DNA of 64,000 bases from Streptomyces mangrovisoli (GTDB lineage Bacteria > Actinomycetota > Actinomycetes > Streptomycetales > Streptomycetaceae), in contig NZ_LAVA02000003.1 in the NCBI RefSeq assembly GCF_000974985.2, positions 225,801 to 289,800 on the forward strand, given 5' to 3'. The translations under genes and the position numbers were made by a program. This document shows, one piece after another, positions 34,264 to 41,483 of the stretch. The notes below the pieces were generated by a model. That model saw only the letters and a list, made by a program, of their open reading frames with translations, was not told the origin of the DNA and did no database searches. Position 1 is the first letter of the stretch, and each line of letters begins with the position of its first letter.

Positions 34264-34662
34264 TCAGAACGGCGGAACGTCATTGAGATTCGGTGGCTTT
34301 GGCTTTGCCTTCTCGGCTGCCCATCCACCAGGCTGATTCTTCGCGGTCTCGCTGTCATGGCATGACTTGCACAGTGGCCGAAGGTGCTTAGGTGCATCAG
34401 GGTTTGGCTCATGTCGCTCCTGCAATTGCTTTCGACTCAGCGGCCAATGGTCAGCGACGATTGCCGGTCGACTGCACAGGACGCACCACGGATTCGCGTA
34501 CAAATAAGCCTTGCGCTTGCGCTGCCAGCCAACGTCATAACCACGCTTGCTCGCACTGCCGCGCTGTTCCTCGCGCTGCCTCTTGTGCTGAGCGCATGGA
34601 CCACCATTGGTCAGCTCACTGCACCCCGGCTGGCTGCATGGCTTCATAGGCTTTCTCGGCAT
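34264..34662 (-). CDS. HNH endonuclease (phage type)
   Basis: 132 residues from ATG 34662 (AGGAG 7 bp upstream); the frame opens earlier with a GTG lacking a site. The N-terminal CSQPGC...CAQH is a small zinc knuckle. The HNH core reads WCVLCSRPAIVADHWPLS...LRPLCKSCHDSET, with the two CxxC zinc pairs and the catalytic HNH-like His in DHW. In HK97-like phages such proteins sit beside the terminase and help it cut at cos. No terminase is present here. Position: downstream of the capsid gene, beyond a strong terminator, so it is a separate unit. Confidence 0.85.
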   Translation of the reverse strand: MPRKPMKPCSQPGCSELTNGGPCAQHKRQREEQRGSASKRGYDVGWQRKRKAYLYANPWCVLCSRPAIVADHWPLSRKQLQERHEPNPDAPKHLRPLCKSCHDSETAKNQPGGWAAEKAKPKPPNLNDVPPF

Positions 34663-34832
34663 ATCCGTACTCCTGCGGCATGAGGGCACCTACGAATTTC
34701 GGAGGTGGGGGTTAGCACCAGCACAGGGGGCAGCAACGTCACTGTGCGGGATAGGGGCAGGTCAGAGAATGTGGCCGTTTTCGCCGGCTCGGAGCGTGGT
34801 CTTGCACCAGCGAACGGCAGCACATAGACGAA

Positions 34833-34876
34833 TAGCCCCGTCATCACCCGGTGCCGTAAAGGTGATGACGGGGCTA
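34833..34876 (-). terminator. Terminator of the capsid operon
   Basis: A perfect 16-bp stem (tagccccgtcatcacc at 34833-34848, complement at 34861-34876) with a 12-nt loop. It starts 19 bp after the stop of the major capsid gene on the minus strand. The nearby 34663-34832 holds no gene. Confidence 0.85.
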
Positions 34877-34894
34877 GATCATGTGGCTACGCCA

Positions 34895-35836
34895 TTAGGA
34901 CGCAGCGTTGGTGATACGGACGTGAGCACCAGCGACCGGCATACCGAAGGCAACCCGCATGGTGCCCCGCACGCCGATACGGTCAGAGGAGAAGTACGCC
35001 GAAGCGTCAACGTCAAGGCGCGTGTCCTCACGGGTCACAACAAGGAAATCATCCTTGCTGATGCCGTAAACGGTGTCGGCCGGAACGTGAGGGCTGACAA
35101 CAACCGGACGGCCGAGAATGAGACGCCGTCCATCAGTCGTCAGGTCAGGGTTTAGGAGACCCCGGTTAGATCCGGTCTGATCCTTGAGCTTCGCAATCTC
35201 CAGCGCAGTATCCGCACCGGTAACCCACGCAGTGATCCGGCCCCCGGCAGCCTCAGACTTCGACACGGCCTCTTCGAACGGGTCAAGGTTGGTGTAAGTC
35301 ACCGGGGCTGAAACCGTCGAGATACCAGCCAGCGAAGCAAAGCCAGCCGGGTTGGGCGAAGACAGCGCATTGAACAGCGCGTTATCCACGCTCTTAGCAA
35401 TCTGCCGGGCAATGGACTTACCAATCTCGGCATCAGCAGACGGGTTAGAGTCCTCGATCAGCTCACGCGAAGCAATGGTGAGACCAGCGAACTTCGCCGG
35501 GGTAACCACCAGCTCAGTAAACGTGGCATCAGACGGGGTGATCTCCGCGCCCTCAGCCACAGCGCCAACGGTCACGTCAGACGTAAGAATCGGAATGAGG
35601 TAGCTGTGAGACTTAGTGGTGACCTTCGTACCGGTGAGGTAGGCAACGGCCAGCGCCTCAACGGGCTTCGTGACAAGCGATCCCCGGTCATCAGGAGTAA
35701 TCGCGCTGTTAGCAGGAGAAAGCATGGTCATGGCGTACTGCACATCCTTGGAATTTGAGCCTAAATGGAAACCCGCCGTACCTGACAGCGAGAGTGAGCG
35801 GGCAACCAGGCCCAAACGTGTGGCGCTGTTTCCCAC
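34895..35836 (-). CDS. HK97-fold major capsid protein
   Basis: Up to 313 residues. It matches the HK97 capsid family: a P-domain-like region with EGAEITPSDATFTELVVTPAKFAGLTIASREL, the helix SIARQIAKSVDNALFNALS, and a C-terminal SSDRIGVRGTMRVAFGMPV strand. No long N-terminal delta domain is present, which fits a separate scaffold gene just upstream. The GTG at 35836 has a weak site; internal ATGs at 35731 and 35725 are alternatives giving about 276-278 residues. The reading frame is intact, with no sign of decay. It would build an icosahedral shell if expressed. No portal or protease gene accompanies it. Confidence 0.88.
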   Translation of the reverse strand: MGNSATRLGLVARSLSLSGTAGFHLGSNSKDVQYAMTMLSPANSAITPDDRGSLVTKPVEALAVAYLTGTKVTTKSHSYLIPILTSDVTVGAVAEGAEITPSDATFTELVVTPAKFAGLTIASRELIEDSNPSADAEIGKSIARQIAKSVDNALFNALSSPNPAGFASLAGISTVSAPVTYTNLDPFEEAVSKSEAAGGRITAWVTGADTALEIAKLKDQTGSNRGLLNPDLTTDGRRLILGRPVVVSPHVPADTVYGISKDDFLVVTREDTRLDVDASAYFSSDRIGVRGTMRVAFGMPVAGAHVRITNAAS

Positions 35837-35893
35837 CTGGGGATAAACAGCGCCACTAGGGTCACCTACGGATTTCCGTAAGCGGGTATGCGC

Positions 35894-36373
35894 TTAGCGC
35901 TTGTGGATTGCTTCGTTGATGACGTCGCGCATCGTTGTCTGACGTTCCAGCCCAGAGGCGGGATGGTTACCACCAACATCACCCCACGGGCGATTTGGAT
36001 TGCCGAGACCAGGGCGCTTAGCTAGAAGCGCTTCAGCAGCGGCATTAACGGCGTCCGGCATGACGTTCCCTTCCGGGTCGGTCAGGTCATCAACGCTGGC
36101 TCCACCGATATCGAAGAGGTCAGCGCCAACGGCCAGCACCTTTGCTGCGTGCGCCTCAATCTCCCTGTGGAGAAGGGCAGTAACGCGGGCTTCGGCAGCC
36201 TCTAGCTTGCCTTCGGCCTCACGTAGCTTCGTGCGGTACTTCGCGGCTTCTCGATTAGTCGAATTTCCCTCGCTTGAAGCAGAATCTCCCCCGGATGCCG
36301 GCCGTTCCTGGTCAATTTCCGTGGCTGCGTTTTCGGTGACAGCATTCTCGCTGTTGTTCTCAGCCTCAGCCAT
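35894..36373 (-). CDS. Scaffold-like protein of the capsid module
   Basis: 159 residues. An acidic, disordered N-terminus (about 1-45, rich in Glu/Asn/Ser) is followed by a coiled coil (KYRTKLREAEGKLEAAEARV, about 45-75). The C-terminal region is helical and ends in basic IHKR. This is the usual layout of HK97-type phage scaffolding proteins, which guide capsid assembly and then leave. Position directly upstream of the capsid gene (57 bp) supports this. It overlaps the upstream small gene by 8 bp. The call rests on composition and context, not a strong family signature. Confidence 0.7.
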   Translation of the reverse strand: MAEAENNSENAVTENAATEIDQERPASGGDSASSEGNSTNREAAKYRTKLREAEGKLEAAEARVTALLHREIEAHAAKVLAVGADLFDIGGASVDDLTDPEGNVMPDAVNAAAEALLAKRPGLGNPNRPWGDVGGNHPASGLERQTTMRDVINEAIHKR

Positions 36374-36623
36374 CGACCTTCACTCCCGCGCCGTAAATGA
36401 ACGTGAGAAGGTGAGACGCCGGACAGTTTCGCACGTACGCGACCACCTCAGAAGCGGTCATCTGGTCGCCATACAGCGTGTGCATGTCGGCTTCGTCAAG
36501 GAAGAGCACCTGTGCCAGCGCTGTGACGGGAAGCTGAGTATCCGGCGCGCTGTGGGCTATCGCTGCAACGATCTGGCAAGCCGCAAACTGATCGTCCGCA
36601 AGCTGCGCAAGAAGAGAAGTCAT
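36366..36623 (-). CDS. Small protein leading the capsid operon
   Basis: 85 residues from ATG 36623, with AAGGA at good spacing. Mostly helical and mildly acidic, with no recognised domain. It overlaps the scaffold gene by 8 bp, so expression is coupled to capsid assembly genes. It could be a head-associated or regulatory protein; a terminase small subunit or head-tail connector cannot be excluded from sequence alone. Confidence 0.6.
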   Translation of the reverse strand: MTSLLAQLADDQFAACQIVAAIAHSAPDTQLPVTALAQVLFLDEADMHTLYGDQMTASEVVAYVRNCPASHLLTFIYGAGVKVDG

Positions 36624-36708
36624 GTTCTGTGTCCTTTTCGAAGAACCCCCGCGCTCAACCAGGCCCGAAAGGACGAAAGAACCTGGGAGCAGCGGGGGAG
36701 AATGTAGG

Positions 36709-36754
36709 CCCGCCCCCGGACAGGCATCGCGCCTAACTGAGATCCGGGGGCGGG
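36709..36754 (-). terminator. Hairpin between the second HNH gene and the capsid operon
   Basis: A perfect 12-bp inverted repeat (cccgcccccgga at 36709-36720, complement at 36743-36754) with a 22-nt loop. It lies 108 bp downstream of the HNH stop and 86 bp upstream of the capsid operon start. It could end the HNH transcript. The rest of 36624-36861 is gene-free. Confidence 0.6.
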
Positions 36755-36861
36755 GACATGCGGGGTAACCAATCCCGACTTTGGAGAAAGGGCCATTCCT
36801 AGCCCTAACCGCTGAGACCAGTCAGCGGAGTCTTTGCGCACCTACGAATATCCGGAGGTGG

Positions 36862-37338
36862 CTACTGCATACGTAGCTGAACGTGGCGGAACCCGTAGGC
36901 TCGCACCAGTAGATCATGAGTGGCGTGAATGACTTCACGGGGTACTGTGTCAATACCATGCTCCCGCTTTTCCGCCAACACACGCTCACGGACGCGCCAA
37001 AGGTTCTCGGACCTAGCTTCAACAACCTGCCGACGTTCCTCGTAGGTAGCCTGACAGGCTTCACGCAGCGACTCAGCGAAGACGGGTAGCGCTGCCTTTC
37101 CGTGCTGACGGAATGCCCGGTCGTAGTCCTGGTGGTGCTTCTTGCAAAGCGGCATGTAGTGCGCCGTGCTGTCACTCCACAGGTAACCATCACGGTAAAT
37201 CTCGGCCGGGTCTAGGTGCGAGTAGCACCAGTCAGCAGCGAAGGTGCCGCAGAAAGCACAGGGCTTGTGGCTGGCCGGTCCCTTGGCGGCAACAACGTGC
37301 CGGTGTGCAGTGTCGTACTCAGCGCGAGCAGTGGCCAT
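36862..37338 (-). CDS. HNH-like zinc protein (second)
   Basis: 158 residues from ATG 37338 (MATARAEYDTAHRHV), with a GAAAGAAG purine run upstream; the frame is open further but without support. The core is CAFCG...WCYSHLDP...HYMPLCKKHHQDYD, an HNH-like treble clef with two Cys pairs and the His in SHLDP. A long charged helix (about 95-140) follows. Similar proteins occur in actinobacterial phages and integrative elements. It may nick DNA or be a non-catalytic relative. It is preceded by a very long hairpin and a non-coding block. Confidence 0.75.
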   Translation of the reverse strand: MATARAEYDTAHRHVVAAKGPASHKPCAFCGTFAADWCYSHLDPAEIYRDGYLWSDSTAHYMPLCKKHHQDYDRAFRQHGKAALPVFAESLREACQATYEERRQVVEARSENLWRVRERVLAEKREHGIDTVPREVIHATHDLLVRAYGFRHVQLRMQ

Positions 37339-37372
37339 GAGAAGTCTTCTTTCGGTGGGGTGTGAGAAACGA

Positions 37373-37450
37373 CTAAAGGCCCGACCCAGGGACTCAGCAC
37401 GACCGGACACCCCTGCCAGTCATGCGAGTCAACCCGGATCGGGCCTTTAG
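37373..37450 (-). other. 33-bp near-perfect hairpin upstream of the second HNH gene
   Basis: Read on the minus strand, an 18-bp stem (37433-37450 with 37373-37390) is followed by a 2-nt bulge, 6 bp, a 1-nt bulge, 9 bp and a 9-nt loop. The stem's irregular positions are G-U wobbles on the minus strand but A-C mismatches on the plus strand, so it is likely a minus-strand RNA structure. It could be a terminator, an RNA regulator or an origin element. It starts 35 bp before the HNH start codon. Confidence 0.7.
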
Positions 37451-38116
37451 CGTGTGCGGATTGATGCCCCCGCACGGGCGTTCATGGGCAGACCTCATAA
37501 GGGGCGTGGTCCGCAGTGAAGACGCAGTGCGCGCCCTCTACCCTCTATCTAGTGAGTCGAATGCCCATTCAGGCCGGAAAACTTGTGATTCTGGGAGACC
37601 GGGCTAAATCGTTATGTAGCCGTTACTGCTGATGTCGACGGACAGCGAAAAGGGGCGCGTCAAGTCTTCGGGCCGGGCGCTGTGCAGGAATGTAGGAACT
37701 GAAGCGAGTCCGGGTATCACTTGTAGAACCCACGAGAGGTATTGGAAGTGGGTACAGAAACTACATAACTACATCGAGGAAGAGAAAAGCCAGGCCAGAA
37801 AGGGTATAGCTGACGAGGTGTCAGGTAGGGGGTGCAGTTTCACCCTTCCCGCTGACACTGCGAGGTCTAGGCCAGACTCGCGTAGCGGGTTATCAACAGC
37901 AACTGTGGATAACCCCGTCCGCCTGTCGGGATATCCGCAACCCTGTGGATGGCACCAGTAGAGACCCTGAGTGCCCGTCTGAGCCGTTCCGGCGTGCTCC
38001 CCGGTCCACCATGGTGTCAGCGCCGCTCTGGAAGGCGCTCAGTGGGCAGCAGAAAGCCCCGCCGGACTCGGGGGACCCAACGGGGCTAGAAGGCGCCCAG
38101 GCGGCCACTCAGGGCG
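37451..38116. other. Non-coding block with DnaA-box-like sites
   Basis: 666 bp without a convincing gene, AT-richer than the rest of the element. DnaA-box-like sequences: TTATCAACA at 37890-37898, TGTGGATAA at 37904-37912 (complement TTATCCACA), and TGTGGATGG at 37944-37952 (complement CCATCCACA, within the Streptomyces consensus). A stem of gtgtcag/ctgacac with inner pairing spans 37818-37858. This is a candidate origin or control region; no replication protein gene is present. Confidence 0.5.
38055..38087 (-). terminator. AGCCCCG hairpin A
   Basis: agccccg/cggggct stem with a 19-nt loop starting ccgga, 30 bp past the stop of the minus-strand Cys-rich gene. It matches hairpin B at 38501 in stem, loop length and loop start. 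Confidence 0.6.
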
Positions 38117-38401
38117 TTACTGACCCCCTGCCTTCCTGTACAGCTCTAGAACGTCCAACCTGCGTTCTTCGGATGGCAGCAGGCCGGAACAGTTGCAGCA
38201 CTCGTAGTAGTGCTCGCAGTGTCCGGCGGCACGGCACCGGGCAGCGTCCTTCGGAAGGTGGTCCGTGTGGAACCGGTATGCCCGTAGCGCGAATTCCCCC
38301 GCCGCTTGCTTTGCCGCTTCGTGCTGGTCGATCGAATGGCTCGTCATGCCGCACAAGCGACACGGGACGTTCGCGCCATCACTCAAAGACTCTTCACGCA
38401 T
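38117..38401 (-). CDS. Small Cys/His-rich protein between integrase and HNH
   Basis: 94 residues from ATG 38401 with AAGGGGA 7 bp upstream. Cysteines are arranged as CRLCG near residue 14 and CEHYYECCNC near 62-71, with several histidines between them, suggesting one or two zinc sites. The C-terminus is LDVLELYRKAGGQ. It is flanked by two matching AGCCCCG hairpins, so it is its own transcription unit downstream of the integrase. Function is unknown. Its size and position make it a possible recombination directionality factor, without direct evidence. Confidence 0.7.
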   Translation of the reverse strand: MREESLSDGANVPCRLCGMTSHSIDQHEAAKQAAGEFALRAYRFHTDHLPKDAARCRAAGHCEHYYECCNCSGLLPSEERRLDVLELYRKAGGQ

Positions 38402-38500
38402 GCCACTTTCCCCTTCGACTGGCTGTCGGCGGACCCTACCGGCTCAGTGCGCTGCCAGCGTCCCCGAGAAGCCCTCAGCGTCCCTCTGGGGGCATGAGAG

Positions 38501-38533
38501 AGCCCCGCCGGACCGCAGGGGTCAGACGGGGCT
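38501..38533 (-). terminator. AGCCCCG hairpin B, after the integrase
   Basis: agccccg/cggggct stem with a 19-nt loop (starting ccgga), 103 bp past the integrase stop. Within the loop GACC/GGTC can pair. The rest of 38402-38636 has no gene. Confidence 0.6.
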
Positions 38534-38636
38534 AGAGAGCGCTCAGGTCTTCGCTGGGGGCTACGCGGTCAGCGTTTCCGGGAAGCACATGAGTGCCTGT
38601 TACAGCGCCTCAAGGCGGGTGATCTTTGCTGATGGA

Positions 38637-40199
38637 TCAGACGGCGAACTGTTCGGACAACTCCTCTTCCCGGGCAATGTCCACTAGAGCCGCTTCTGCC
38701 GGGTTCAACTCCCGTCGCCATGCCGGACCCTCATAACCCGGGGCTACTCGCTTCGGGTCGAATCGCTTAGGTGCTCCGGGCGTGGCGGGGCTAATCACCA
38801 CTCGGGCCCCTAGGTCCGCCAGCAAATTCCGGCGCCCTTCGTCGTCACGCCGTTGCCATTCATCGACAATGGTTCCGCCAGCGGAGACCCAGCGACCTTC
38901 GGCGTGTTGGGCTTCTGCCTGTAGTTCCGCCTGCCGCTTTTCCAGCGCCGTTAGCTGTCCGATGACTGCCCGTGCCGCAGAGCCGTTGGGGTCGAGTTGT
39001 GCAAGGTTCCCCGCCAGTCGCTCAATCTGCTGCGAAACCTCTGAGAGTTGAAGCACTGCGCTTCCGTCCGGCTCAGCCCAGCGCATCAACTCGAAGCTGC
39101 CGAAGCGCCTCAGATAGTCAGCTGTCACCAACTCTTCAACATTGCGGGCAATGATGACGTTGGGTCGGTGAATTCCCCGCTTGCCGACTCCGGCGCGACA
39201 TACGTAGGTGCTGTAGTCCTTGCCGTTGACGGCACGGCGCTGCCGGTACATGGGGCCGTTGCACTCCGAGCAAAGCGCCACATGTAGGAGTAGCGCCTTA
39301 CCGGTCCGCTCGCTGCCCCGCCCCTTTGCCTTGCCGTCAAGCATTGCGCGTACTGCGGACCAGGTCTCAGCGCTGAGGATTTCCGGCCCCGCTGACACGG
39401 GATGTCCCTCAGCGTCAAGCACGGGCTGATTGGTGAGAGCGCCGCGCTTGGTACCGGGCACGGACTGAACCAGCCAGCCGCGAACGGCGGCCGAATAGAG
39501 CACGTCCCGGAGCGAGGTGGAATGCCACTTGCCGCCCCGCAGCTTTCGCCCAGCACGCTGCCGGGCATGTTCCGCCGGGGGTAGGACTTCGCGCTCATTC
39601 AGTTCACGGGTAAGCCCAGTCAGCGAAGCGCCGTGGTTGATGAGCTTGTCTGCGCACTCGCGCAGGATGCTTGCTGCTGATTCATCAATGACCCAGCGCT
39701 TGTTGTTGACCGGGCCGCTGACTGCATAGCCGTACGGGGTCAGTCCACCCAGGTGATTGCCGCGCGCCCGAAAGTGCTTCTTGCTGTCCGTGATACGGGC
39801 CCTAATCATGTCTCGCTCGTACTCGGCGAACGCAGCAAGAACGTTGATGATGATGGACGCGTTTTCCGGGCTGACAACTCCGTCCGCAGTGATGACGGTC
39901 GTGCTGGTGGACTTCGCGGCGTCTAGTAGGCGCTGGAATTCCAGAACACTGCGCGCGTACCGGTCCAGCTTCGCGGCAAGCACGTAGTCAGCGCGCGGAA
40001 GCCAGGAAAGGACTTCGCGCATTCCGGGTCGGTCTTCGAGTCGGCTTGCTCCGCTGACGTTGGTGTCGGTGGCAATGTGCACCACCTTCCATCCGCGCTG
40101 TGCGGCGTAGGCCTTGCAGGCTGCAATTCGGTGGTCCGGGGCTTCCTCAGCGAAGAGGCGGGACAGGCGGTCATAGATGACGCAAGTGGATTGGCTCAC
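38637..40199 (-). CDS. Large serine integrase
   Basis: 520 residues from GTG 40199 (AGGGA 8 bp upstream). The resolvase domain starts CVIYDRLS, with the probable nucleophile Ser13, and includes DRPGMREVL, AKLDRYARS and INVLAAFAEYERDMIRARI. A recombinase domain follows (about 155-270, GGLTPYGYA...), then a zinc ribbon with CSEC and YVC; the usual fourth Cys is absent and His of GIHRP may replace it. A coiled coil (about 385-440) completes the large serine integrase plan. It lies beside attR, reading inward, as expected for the enzyme that inserted this element. The frame is intact. Confidence 0.93.
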   Translation of the reverse strand: MSQSTCVIYDRLSRLFAEEAPDHRIAACKAYAAQRGWKVVHIATDTNVSGASRLEDRPGMREVLSWLPRADYVLAAKLDRYARSVLEFQRLLDAAKSTSTTVITADGVVSPENASIIINVLAAFAEYERDMIRARITDSKKHFRARGNHLGGLTPYGYAVSGPVNNKRWVIDESAASILRECADKLINHGASLTGLTRELNEREVLPPAEHARQRAGRKLRGGKWHSTSLRDVLYSAAVRGWLVQSVPGTKRGALTNQPVLDAEGHPVSAGPEILSAETWSAVRAMLDGKAKGRGSERTGKALLLHVALCSECNGPMYRQRRAVNGKDYSTYVCRAGVGKRGIHRPNVIIARNVEELVTADYLRRFGSFELMRWAEPDGSAVLQLSEVSQQIERLAGNLAQLDPNGSAARAVIGQLTALEKRQAELQAEAQHAEGRWVSAGGTIVDEWQRRDDEGRRNLLADLGARVVISPATPGAPKRFDPKRVAPGYEGPAWRRELNPAEAALVDIAREEELSEQFAV

Positions 40200-40235
40200 G
40201 GAACGTCCCTGGTGAGTCGAACGCCTTGCAGTGCT

Positions 40236-40262
40236 AGGCGAGACACCCGGGCGGCTGCGGGA
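40236..40262. other. attR
   Basis: Right junction. Element sequence (aggcgagacaccc, 40236-40248) meets GGGCGG (40249-40254), followed by tadA sequence (ctgcgggacg). Rejoining the element arms gives an attP whose 13-nt arms, aggcgagacaccc and the complement of gggtgcctcgtct, match at 11 of 13 positions around a central gggc. Confidence 0.85.
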
Positions 40263-40624
40263 CGGTCCACGCCAATGCCGCCTCGGACGTCCCGGCCCGT
40301 CTGGAGGCGCTCGGTACGGCCGCCGGGCTGGACCGGGCGGCCCTGCACAGCCAGGTCGCGGCGGCGCTGTCGGTGGTGCTGCACCTCGTGCGGGACGGGT
40401 CCGGCAGGCGCCGGATCGACGAGGTGCACGTGCTGGAACGCGACCCCACGGGCCTGGTGCGGACGGTCCCGGCCCTGCGCTGGGAGGCCGCCGCCTTCGT
40501 CCGGGAACGGGGTTGGGAGCGGCTGCGCGAGTTGCTCCGGGAAGGCGCGAACAGCCCCGAGGAGAAGGGGATTTCGCGGGACGGCACGAAGACGGGACGG
40601 AGGCGGGGCGAGCATGACGAGTGA
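40250..40624 (+). pseudogene. tadA: tadA, 3' part, separated by the element
   Basis: Codons 315-438 of the interrupted TadA. The first residues read GGCGTVHANAASDVPARLEAL, split here as GGCGTVHAN and ASDVPARLEAL, the conserved C-terminal motif of type IV secretion-like ATPases. No start codon with a ribosome site precedes it, and it lacks the nucleotide-binding site, so it is not expected to act alone. Its stop overlaps the tadB start by 11 bp. Confidence 0.9.
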
Positions 40625-41483
40625 GATGTCCCTGGCCGCGGGCGCGGCCTGCGCGGGAGCCGCGGCCTGGCTGCTGGGCGGGGGCCGGCCCGGGGCCCGG
40701 CGGGCGCGGTTGCTGCTCGCGGGCGGCGGGGTGACCGGCACCGGACCACCCCCACCGCCGTGGGACCGGGTCGTCGGCGGAGTGCGGCGGCTGCGCGGCG
40801 GATGGGCGCCCGAGTGGTGGGCGCCGGTCGCCGGACTGGTGCTCGCGCTGATCAGCGCCTCGCCGATCCCGGCTGCCGCGGGGGCGGCCGGGGTCCCGCT
40901 GCTCCGCCGGGTCCGCCGGGCCGGTGCGGCGCGGCGCGAGAGCGAGCGCCGCGGGGACGCGGTGATCGCCCTGTGCGGGGCGCTCGCCGGGGAGGTGCGC
41001 GCGGGACGGCAACCGGGCGAGGCACTGCTCGGGGCCGCACGGGACTCCGGTGGACTGGGCGACGCGCAGGCCGCCGTGCTCGCGGCGGCGCGCTTCGGCG
41101 GGGATGTGCCGGGCGCCCTCGCCGCCGCGGCGGGGCAGGCGGGCGCCGGGGGACTGCTGGGGCTGGCGGCCTGCTGGCGGGTCGCCGTGGACCGGGGCGC
41201 GGGGCTCGCCGCGGGCCTCGACCGACTCGAAGGCGCCCTGCGCGCCGAACGGGACCGACGCGCCGACCTGCGCGCCCAGTTGGCGGGCGCGCGGACCACG
41301 GCGGTGATGCTCGCCGGGCTGCCCGTCCTGGGCGTGCTGCTGGGCACCGCTCTCGGCGCCGACCCGCTGCATGTCCTGCTGCACACCGGTCCGGGCCTCG
41401 GCTGCCTGCTGACCGGCGGGGTGCTGGAGGCGGCCGGTCTGGGCTGGGCGCTGCGGATCGTGCGCGGGGTGGAGGCGGCATGA
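40614..41483 (+). CDS. tadB: TadB-like inner membrane protein
   Basis: 289 residues from ATG 40614, which overlaps the tadA stop; a second ATG at 40626 is possible. N-terminal and C-terminal hydrophobic helices (about 5-22, 60-82, 225-245, 255-280) flank the type II secretion F-like cytoplasmic domain with GALAGEVRAGRQPGEAL. It would form the platform that the TadA ATPase drives. The gene itself is intact, but it lies downstream of the disrupted tadA and may suffer polar loss of expression. Confidence 0.85.
   Translation: MTSEMSLAAGAACAGAAAWLLGGGRPGARRARLLLAGGGVTGTGPPPPPWDRVVGGVRRLRGGWAPEWWAPVAGLVLALISASPIPAAAGAAGVPLLRRVRRAGAARRESERRGDAVIALCGALAGEVRAGRQPGEALLGAARDSGGLGDAQAAVLAAARFGGDVPGALAAAAGQAGAGGLLGLAACWRVAVDRGAGLAAGLDRLEGALRAERDRRADLRAQLAGARTTAVMLAGLPVLGVLLGTALGADPLHVLLHTGPGLGCLLTGGVLEAAGLGWALRIVRGVEAA

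Larger units (their letters stand above)
30703..40249. mobile_element. 9.5-kb serine-integrase element inserted in tadA
   Basis: The ends are defined by the tadA frame: codon 315 (GGC) occurs at both 30703 and 40250. Joining those points gives a 438-codon tadA with no net change. Shared sequence at the ends is only GGGCGG (30702-30707, 40249-40254), typical of large serine integrases. Contents left to right: two minus-strand Cys-rich small genes; a plus-strand regulator trio; a minus-strand unknown; HNH; capsid; scaffold; a small gene; a second HNH; a non-coding block; a Cys-rich small gene; the integrase. GC content is visibly lower than in flanking genes. No terminase, portal, tail, lysis or conjugation gene is seen. 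Confidence 0.93.

Noticed and set aside
37373..37450. tRNA gene in the 78-nt structure
   Set aside because: The fold is a single long hairpin with no cloverleaf arms, anticodon or T-loop motif.
37632..37961. Plus-strand 109-codon frame inside the element
   Set aside because: No ribosome site, odd composition, and it overlaps the hairpin and DnaA-box-like block; reads as chance.
37373..38116. CRISPR array
   Set aside because: The repeats are inverted and not regularly spaced direct repeats; no cas genes are present.
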